Source: Poa pratensis
Taxonomy: Eukaryota > Streptophyta > Magnoliopsida > Poales > Poaceae
NCBI GenBank assembly: GCA_947311845.1
Contig: CAMZMU010000117.1
Span: 76,303,232-76,367,231 of the forward strand
Length of the DNA stretch: 64,000 bases
Direction of reading: 5' to 3'
Positions 56,726-64,000 of this stretch are shown here, piece by piece; the first letter of the stretch is position 1; every line of letters begins with the position of its first letter. Under the pieces are notes generated by a model. The model saw nothing but the letters and a program-made list of their open reading frames with translations, made no database searches and was not told the DNA's origin. A program made the translations under genes and the position numbers.

Positions 56726-58470
56726 TGAAGGAGATATGCCCTAGAGGCAAATAAATATTAAGTATTTATTGCATTATCTCATTAAGTTTATAATAAGTTT
56801 TATACCATGCTATAACTGTATTAATCGGATTTTCTAATGCACGTGTGGTATGCAAACAAACCAGGGTCCCTAGTAAGCCTCTATACAAACTAGTTCATTG
56901 GTTAACAGATGACCGAGATTTCCCGATCATGGACATTTATGTCAATTAACAATGAGTCATTTCATTAGGAGAATGAGATGATGGACACACCCAACATAAG
57001 TATTGCAATACGACCGTGTCACAAAGTTCACGGTTGCAATAGATAGGAAATATGGTAACCTAATCCTTAGACCGTGAGATCATATTTAATAACTACCACC
57101 AAAGGGTATTTTGAGTTCATCAACCGTCACACCATAACAGGGTGATCAGAAAGGTGTACCTCAGGTATTTCAAAAGGGTAGGTTGAGGCGTATGGATCAA
57201 GAGCGGGATTTGTTCATCCGCGTGACGGAAAGATACTCTGGCCTCACTCGGTGAAATTACATCCATAAAGCTGCACAACATATGACTAGGTCATGGGGGT
57301 GTATATCACGGTGACGAGTTAATAAGCTCTTGTCGGTAATGATATAAAACATAGAGATGTTAGCGATCATATCTCGGACAAGATTAGTATCGAAGTAAAC
57401 AAAAGGAATGGGTATCCGTGTTTATGGTTCAACGATGATTATTCGTGGAATGCACACGTGTCGTTATGGGCATCCAGGTCCCACTGATGATCATTGGTCG
57501 GAGAGAGGTCTCGACCATGTCTGAAGTATTCTCGAACCGTAGGGTAACACACTTAAGGTCTTGACGATGCTTGGAGATCGTTTTGGAAACATCGGAATCA
57601 TAGAAGTGAAGAGAAGAGAAACTGGAGGGGTTTCGGGGAAGACCGAAGGAAGTTTGGAATGGTCCAGAAGGAGTTCCAGAGCCACGGGAATTAAATAATA
57701 TGCACATATATTAGTTAATAAATTAAATATATTTATATATTAATTTAATATTAAATAAAACAGAAAATATGGGCAGCCCACCTAAATGGGCCAAACCCCG
57801 GAGGGATGGCCCATGTGGGGGTCACACCCCTCAAAGGGGATGGCGCGGGTGGGCCAGATGGGGCCCATGGCCACCACCGGCCGGCCGCACCACCCCTCCC
57901 CTCTCTTTTGTTTAATTAGTCCCACATGGGGGAGCTAAGGAGAAGGGCACACCCCCTTCTCCATATATAAAGGGAGGCGTATTAATTATTTTAATACACA
58001 ATTAATTCCTTTGGTCGAGGCGTCCCCCTCCACCCACTTCCTCCCTCTTCATCTCCCGTAGAGCGCGGTCCCTTGTAACGACTGTGCACACGTGAGACCA
58101 CTACACCGCATCGCGCCGTCGTGCTGCGGGATTCCACCCAAAAGTTCTACTTCCGCAATCTCGGCTGGATTGGAGAGACCGGGAGTCGTCGTCAAGCTCT
58201 GCACGTGTGCGATTACTCGGAGGTGCTGCACTTGCGGCGCCGGGGGCGTCATCGTTGCGCCAAGGTCTTTGTCGCGCCGGGGACTTCGCGACCTTGAGGT
58301 CGGCTACGATTTCGACTACATCGTCAACGTTCTCTCGAACGTAACACTTTTCGGTCTACAAGAGGTATGTTACCGAAACCTTCCCGTTTACCGCATTACT
58401 AATAGATAGATCCTGGATAAGTTTTGGCGTACGCTAGTTAGAAAAATTATTGTTTTCTGCTACGAACCCC
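56726..58470 (+). mobile_element. solo LTR of an Angela/BARE/Maximus-related copia retrotransposon
   Basis: It starts TGAAGGAGATATGCCCTAGA, the conserved start of Triticeae Maximus/Angela-type LTRs. Further matches in order are TCCCTAGTAAGCCTCTA, CATTAGGAGAATGA, TACCTCAGGTATTTC, CTCACTCGGTGAAATTAC, and TCGTCGTCAAGCTC-like words near the end. A TATA box (CATATATAAAG, 57,962) fits the LTR promoter. It ends at TACGAACCCC, where the usual terminal AACA is degraded. There is no primer-binding site, gag/pol or second LTR nearby. The flanks CTTGC and CTTGA may be the 5-bp duplication. Confidence 0.82.
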
Positions 58471-59643
58471 TTGACTCGCCGGTGAGGAGCTAGCACTGGA
58501 GTGGAAGCTCGCCGACATGTGAGGACGTGCGGGGGCACTAGAAGGCAAGCAATGCTCGGGTGATTTTTTGTGTGGCTAACCCGATCGATCCGAGGGAATT
58601 TAATACTTTTCCTTAATTATACTACTTTCATACAATTTGTTCGCCATGTGTCATCGTTTCACCCGTACACACACCCGTTTCTGGACCACCCAGTCTCGCG
58701 CCTTGTATGTGTGCATCCAGTGGATTTCCTCGATGACATCAACATGAATGGCCAGATTTGGGACCTGAGCGGCACATGGTTGATGCTTGGTCGATGCTCC
58801 AGATGGTCAGAAGCTTCGTCGGTGGCGGAGCACTTCATTGACTCGGAAAGCTGCTTGACGGTGAGGGTATGTGCGACTTCGATTCATGGTGAGATGGTGA
58901 CGCGACGTCTTCTCGTGTGGGAGGAGCGGCGACCATGGTGTCAGTGTTGCTTGGGGACCTCCACTAGCCTATCTGAATTCTTCTTTTTGCTTGTGGTTGT
59001 TTTCTTGCAAATGTTGTTAGACATGTCTCTCGTCCCAAAGTTTCGGGAGGTGTCTTGTGTGTTGTGTTTTCTCCTTTAATAGAATGTTCAGGCAATTAGG
59101 CAGTGGCGACCCCCCTCTACGCCGGGCGACCAACGGGACCTGTCTATGGTGCTTGCTTTTTTATTAATTTCTATAGTGACTTTGTCTAAAATTTTGACAT
59201 CTTATAAATTCATTTGCCCAGTCATTCCAAGTTTTTTGGCCTGCATAGTAGGTACTTTCTATAAAAATAATTTTGAACATGTGTGAGTAACTTATTTTGA
59301 GAGCAACCACATATTTTATTACGACGTGGATTTGGTGTCATGGGGGTAGCGGTGCATACGGTGGGCACCGTTGGATATAGTAGAGAAATACTCACTTGAT
59401 GAATCTATGGTGAGTAAAGCCGTTTTGTGCATGTGACGACGGCTCTCTCCCTCTCCTTTTGCAAATTTAGGAGGTACAGTGGTAGTAGCACAATGCACGG
59501 CAGCCTCATCCATATGACATTTCATCAAGGTGAAAGAATGAGTGGTGGTGGTTGGCTGCGGGGTCCACAAGCTCCACATCCATGCAAGATTTCATCTGAA
59601 TATATGTAGCGTCATGGTTTGATTATTTTCTTTCTTTGGCAAC
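58471..59643. other. repeat remnant with an unassigned open frame
   Basis: Sequence after 58,471 continues the older repeat. A 169-codon plus-strand frame at 58,570-59,079 has no domain I recognise, ends in a hydrophobic stretch and lacks a convincing start context. It probably belongs to a transposon. Confidence 0.35.
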
Positions 59644-59770
59644 TACTCCCTCCGTTCCAAATTAGATGACTTCCATTTGTCCACATGCGGATGTATTTAG
59701 ATGTGTAACAAGTCTAGATACATCTGTATCTAGACAAATGAAAGTCATCTATTTTGGAACGGAGGGAGTA
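59644..59770. mobile_element. Stowaway-type MITE, near-intact
   Basis: TA-flanked 127-bp palindrome with ends CTCCCTCCGTTCCAAATTAG and GGAACGGAGGGAG. It is nearly identical in plan to the element at 2,782-2,906. Confidence 0.93.
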
Positions 59771-60349
59771 GCTGAGAAACACGCCAGCCGGAAATTTTGT
59801 TGACCAGATTCAGTTCCGTGCCTTTTCTTCTACCAGGCGGAATCATACGTGATGTTCTTCATATATAAGCAAGCAGTAGCCCATGTTCCATTTTTCTTCT
59901 CTCCGTCAAGAAAATCAGCGTAAAACTTGCAGACGGTATATTAAGAGTAATGTTTTAATAACGAAAAAACATAAGGAGTGGAGCTCCCACTTTGCATTTG
60001 TCTGGTCCCTTTTTTTGTTGGTAGTGGTGTAGAACTGTAGACAGTTGACCACTTTTCCCATTCCACGGACCAGCCTTCAAAATAGGCTCGATTAATGCAT
60101 CGTCGCAAAGCTGTGTTTAATAAGTCTTTGATCGCATAGATTTTTTCCTGGTTTGATTTTTCATTTTTGGATGGCATGCCCACAAAGCACACTCTCTCGC
60201 TTATGCCCACGGTAGTAAATGAGTAATCAGTAATATCTCATGGTGATGGATAGAGAAGAGAGAAGGAAACATAGACCATGCAGCGTTAGACATTTTGCTT
60301 ACACGACCATGGGCCAAGCAGTGTACAACTCAAAGCTGGCCCCACTCTT
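59771..60349. other. gene-free spacer
   Basis: No gene or clear repeat. Short frames only. Confidence 0.45.
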
Positions 60350-60540
60350 GAAACTCTTTAAGGTCATGGTCCATCACCATACAACATTTCTCTCCATGAG
60401 GTGTGAAATTCTTTGAGACCATGGTCCATCACCATACAATATTTCTCTTCATGAGGTGTGAAAATGTCTAAAGGATATGGATAGGAGGCAACATTTCTCT
60501 CCATGGGGTGTGGAAATGTCTAAAGGAGATGGATAGCAGA
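60350..60540. repeat. tandem partial duplications, about 55-bp unit
   Basis: A unit containing CATGGTCCATCACCATACAA and TTTCTCTCCATGAGGTGTG occurs at about 60,350 and 60,405. A partial third copy lies at about 60,488 (ACATTTCTCTCCATGGGGTG). GAAATGTCTAAAGGA also recurs. Confidence 0.8.
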
Positions 60541-61427
60541 GAGAACAAGCATAAACCATGCATTTTCCGTGCTCTCGGTATGACGACGTTAAGTTTTTCC
60601 ATTTGAATTGGAAACCATCTTGTGCTCCCTATAGGACATCAAATGGTTGGATGTGGGTGCACTCCTACCCACCATGGCACTCCACTATTTTGCTATTTTA
60701 TTAATAGAAATCAAGTTACATGACCAACCATACGTGGAAGACTGGTCAGGAAAACACGATTTATCCTGAAAATTCTGCAGATAGGAGATAGGGGCCCAAA
60801 AGATAGAAAATATAGAACTATTCTTAGGGTTTTCTGCACTGGCCAAAGCCAGCGGCTGCCCCCGATCCTAGCGCCATCGAGACGCACGCCGGAAGAGACG
60901 TGGAGCCCTCCACCATTGTGAGATTCAAAAAAGCATCATCGCCATTGAGGATTTATGAGTCGATGAACATGCTTGCTACAAACAGCGAGGCACACATGTC
61001 ATTGTGGCACATCGACTAGGGAAGGGGAACGTCCCCGTTCTATCTTGGACCAAAATCTGTTACGTCCCATCGACGAAGCCGATGAAGAACGACAAATCAA
61101 CCACCTCCAAATCAACGTCCATATTTCAGAGCATCCATTTCGATTTGGCCGGAAGAGTCGCCGCGAATAGCGACAAACGCCGGCGACACACCGAGAAACT
61201 AATCTCGTTGGATGTGACGACCGGCGAGATGACGAAACCACCTGCTTCACGGCGTCGTCTCCGCCACCGATGCGACGCCTCAGAAAAAACCTAACCAACC
61301 GTTAACTGGCCAGGGTTGAAGCGAACCAAAATTCTCGACCATGCCGGCGGTTCTACTCCGTACACGTACAACCCGTTGGCCACGTCGTCGTTTCGCCCAC
61401 CACCCAGTCGGGAACTGGACAGCAACC
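60541..61427. other. upstream region of PSB33
   Basis: No gene. The GC-richer part at 60,990-61,300 has short frames on both strands without domains. The promoter of PSB33 lies at the right end. Confidence 0.45.
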
Positions 61428-61433
61428 TATAAA
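61428..61433 (+). promoter_or_regulatory. putative TATA box of PSB33
   Basis: TATAAA in the context ACCTATAAATG, 157 bp before the start codon, followed by CT/CA-rich leader-like sequence. A CACGTCG word (ACGT core) lies about 50 bp upstream. The position fits a core promoter. Confidence 0.6.
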
Positions 61434-61589
61434 TGTGTGCGCTTGTCTTCCCCACACCCACGAGCCCCCGTTATCTCCATCCTGTGGCCATGGACGCTCC
61501 ACCCCACACGGCCACCCCACCCCTTCCTCCTCCTCCACCTCCTCAAGCCCTAACCCCTCCGCCCCCACACGCCTCCCTCCATTCCACCC

Positions 61590-63347
61590 ATGGCGGCCAT
61601 CACCACCACAACCGCGTCCTCCTCCTTCCGCATCTCCTCGTCGCCGCCAACCACAACCCCCACCCCACGTAGCAGCCTCACCTTCCACGCGCGCAACCGA
61701 TACCACTCCGGCCTCGCCTGCCGTGCCACCGATGTGTCCGGGGCCGAACCCTCAGCGCCGCCCGAGGCCGGAGCCGGCCGCAGCTGGGTACCGGTCGTGC
61801 CGCTGGCGGCGCTCCCGCGGGGGGAGCGCCGGGTGATCGTACAGGACGGCGATGAGATCCTGCTTCTCTGGTACAAGGATGATGTCTTCGCCATTGAGAA
61901 TCGCTCCCCTGCCGAGGGCGCCTACTCCGAGGGTCTCCTCAATGCCAAGCTGACGCAGGTAATCTGCTCGGCAAAATGCCTACCTATAGACTAGTGACTC
62001 TCTACCGTGCAAGGTCACACAGTGCAGCTGTTCAAAGTGATCAATGGAACTGTATAAGTGTATATTGTGGTCAGGCCAAATAGCAACTTTGAACAATACA
62101 AAGCAACAAAACATAAGGGTGCATATAGAGTTCGGCTGCTCTTATACATCAGTACAAAATTTCATTTTCTCGGTTAATAGGCCTGCACACTCGATATGGA
62201 TTAAGTTGAAGGAGAGCGAACTCTATATGTCTTTCTTTTGTTGCTTCTTGTTTCTTATTAATAAGTTTTGTGTATCTGGTTACGGGTGCGAAATTTTGAT
62301 ACGGTGTAGATCAGGCCTGTTTCTCTTTGGATAGCATGTTCAGTAATATAATATGCTTTTGTTTGTACTGAAATTCTCTGAACTGTATTCACAGCTTGCT
62401 GTTTTATCATATTTTGTGCACTTCCATTTGTACCAAAATACAAATTTAAACCTGTCCAGCAATTTGGTGTGCGGAAACATGGTTACTTCTTCGAGTTGAG
62501 ATAAGACGATGTCAGTTTCGAATAGTCACATGTGTTTACTTCTTCTGTTTCTTACTTTTCTTCTTGATCCTGTTCTTTTTTCTTTTTCTTTTGACACTAC
62601 GAATCTGCGATACCATGAGTCTTTCTTTACCATATGCTCTGACTGTAAACTCTATCACTTGCTTGAAGGAGATAATTCCTTCAAAGATGTAACCTTATGC
62701 TTATTTGCGTTTCAGGATGGCTGCATCGTTTGCCCATCAACAGATAGTACGTTCGATCTCCGCACTGGGGAAATAAAAGAATGGTACCCGAAAAACCCTG
62801 TTTTACGGGCTCTGACGCCTGTTCTGCGGAAACTATTTGTGTACCCTGCGAGAACCGATGGAGAAAATATATACATCAGCATTAGGGGAGTTGGTAGCTC
62901 TGGTGGATCAGCTGAGATTCTGTTCAGTGGGAAAGCTCAACCTGGGAGCACTGCATCTGATGTTAACATTGAAGAGGTCTCTTTCTCCATTATTTTCGCT
63001 CTGAAGCTTACAATAATACCTATACATTGCTTTATATTTCATGAGATGATCTCTGCATTGCTAATTCACTACTCCATTCTTAGCAAAAAAGGGAAATTTA
63101 CAGGACTGTTTACACTTTGCAGCCCAAATATAACTTGTTTTCTTTGCATTTTCAGGTGAGAATGGTAGTGGATGAAGGTGTTGGAGGTTTTGGTTTCACC
63201 CCTTACAATGAACTGATCAACGGAAGAGCTGCCATAATTGGCTTTTTATTGTTGATAGATTTTGAACTTTTAACTGGTAAAGGCCTTCTCAGGGGAACTG
63301 GTTTGTTGGACTTCATCTATGCAATTTCAAGAGCTTTCAGTTCATAA
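61590..63347 (+). CDS. PSB33: photosystem II protein 33 / LIL8 (Rieske-like, thylakoid)
   Basis: Three exons (61590-61958, 62716-62976, 63156-63347), GT-AG, all phase 0, give 273 residues. PSB33/LIL8 is a thylakoid protein that stabilises photosystem II-LHCII supercomplexes and helps state transitions. The N-terminus is Ser/Thr-rich, as in a chloroplast transit peptide, with a likely cleavage region near LACRA (42-46). Residues about 66-175 form a Rieske-like fold (WVPVVPLAALPRGERRVIVQ, ILLLWYKDDVFAIEN, GCIVCPSTDSTFDLRTG). The usual CxH/CxxH iron-sulfur ligands are missing (CPST in place of a Cys-His pair), as known for this family. The C-terminus has one membrane helix beginning with a light-harvesting-like ELINGRAAIIGF motif (E229, N232, R234). 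A plain ATG in good context (CCCATGGCG) supports the start. The assignment is secure. Confidence 0.93.
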
Positions 63348-64000
63348 AGATGTTTTTTATTTTGTGTGGAATGCTATCAAGGTAAAGTCTAGATTTTGTT
63401 TATCTGCAATTGAGTACACGAGCAGTTGTAATTGAATATTATGTTTGCCCACAAAGTAAGGAATACAAGATATACTCCCCCTCTGTATTGGACATTTCTC
63501 TACTTGTAATCTTGGATCTGTCTGATCTCCCATAAACCCCGAGCAGAAATGGGTGGAGGTGTATGCATGTTCACTCAACCTGTAACATATAATCTGTTCT
63601 CTAAGCAAGAAAAAATGGCCACTTGATTGCGGTTCATGTGAGTCTCAGATCATGTGAGTTAGAAAATTGGTTTTAAGCAAACAGGAAAGTAGATAATTTA
63701 GTATGTATGACAAGGGAAATAACAAAGCAGATGGTACCACGAACAAGTTTATCCTTTTGTTTTCTTTATTAAAACTGACCACATTTTGGCTTTTGAAAGA
63801 GTGAAATGCTGTGGGAGAAACTATCATACTTTCGAATTCAATGTTTTACAAACAGTTCTTTCATTGTGTGGGTCTCTTCAATCTGGTAGTACTGAATGTT
63901 GCCTGAATTTAATCCTTAAAATCTCACCCTTTTTTTTAGAAAGGTCATTCCTATAACTTGTACAATAAAGTTAGCTCCCAATGTTCTATTTTTCTTTCTT
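63348..64000. other. 3' flank of PSB33
   Basis: Presumed 3' UTR and AT-rich spacer. No further gene within the window. Confidence 0.5.

Noticed and set aside
61353..61706. Minus-strand Gly/Glu-rich ORF over the PSB33 start
   Set aside because: It is the reverse of the CT-rich leader and transit-peptide region.

Overview
This 64 kb window is nuclear DNA of a grass, most likely a wheat/Aegilops/barley-type (Triticeae) genome. The signs are GC-rich monocot exons with plant splice sites, many TA-flanked Stowaway MITEs, an Au-type SINE, a solo LTR of the Angela/BARE/Maximus copia kind, and two Helitrons with the hairpin plus CTAG-like end common in grasses. No operon, CRISPR array, rRNA gene, stand-alone tRNA gene or prokaryotic system is present. 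I found no coherent new multi-gene system. The novelty lies in gene/transposon interactions.

Layout. 1-10.8 kb is AT-rich and gene-poor, with MITEs and decayed repeats. A zinc-finger homeodomain (ZF-HD) transcription factor lies at 12.3-13.4 kb (+) behind a long CT-rich leader. 13.4-25 kb is repeat-rich and gene-poor: a Mutator-type MITE, a tandem duplication and a Harbinger-type element with decayed ORFs. 25.8-35.4 kb is a transposon nest: Helitron 1; a MITE between direct repeats; a GC-rich block with one small possible gene; and Helitron 2, which cuts a LINE-type RNase H remnant in two and carries an aspartic-protease exon. A poly(A) retro-insertion with target-site duplication sits beside it.

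The right half holds the genes: LHCB5 (CP26 antenna protein, 36.2-38.1 kb, -); a small glycine-rich membrane protein resembling TGD5 (39.0-42.2 kb, -); a DUF579 glucuronoxylan O-methyltransferase-like gene (45.9-46.9 kb, +); a CDK-like Ser/Thr kinase (48.4-52.4 kb, -) with two apparent single-base frameshifts; and PSB33/LIL8 (61.6-63.3 kb, +). Between them are a 104-bp dimeric tandem repeat, a second poly(A) retro-insertion, an Au SINE and a 1.7-kb solo LTR.

Functional links. LHCB5 and PSB33 both belong to the photosystem II-LHCII antenna assembly. The glycine-rich protein, if a true TGD5 relative, would supply plastid lipids. The ZF-HD factor, the xylan methyltransferase and the kinase have no evident link to these. 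The clearest oddity is a 396-bp hAT-type MITE inserted exactly on the exon-4 splice donor of LHCB5, whose 8-bp target duplication created a second copy of that donor.

All exon limits come from reading splice signals and family resemblance by eye. No alignment or search was run.
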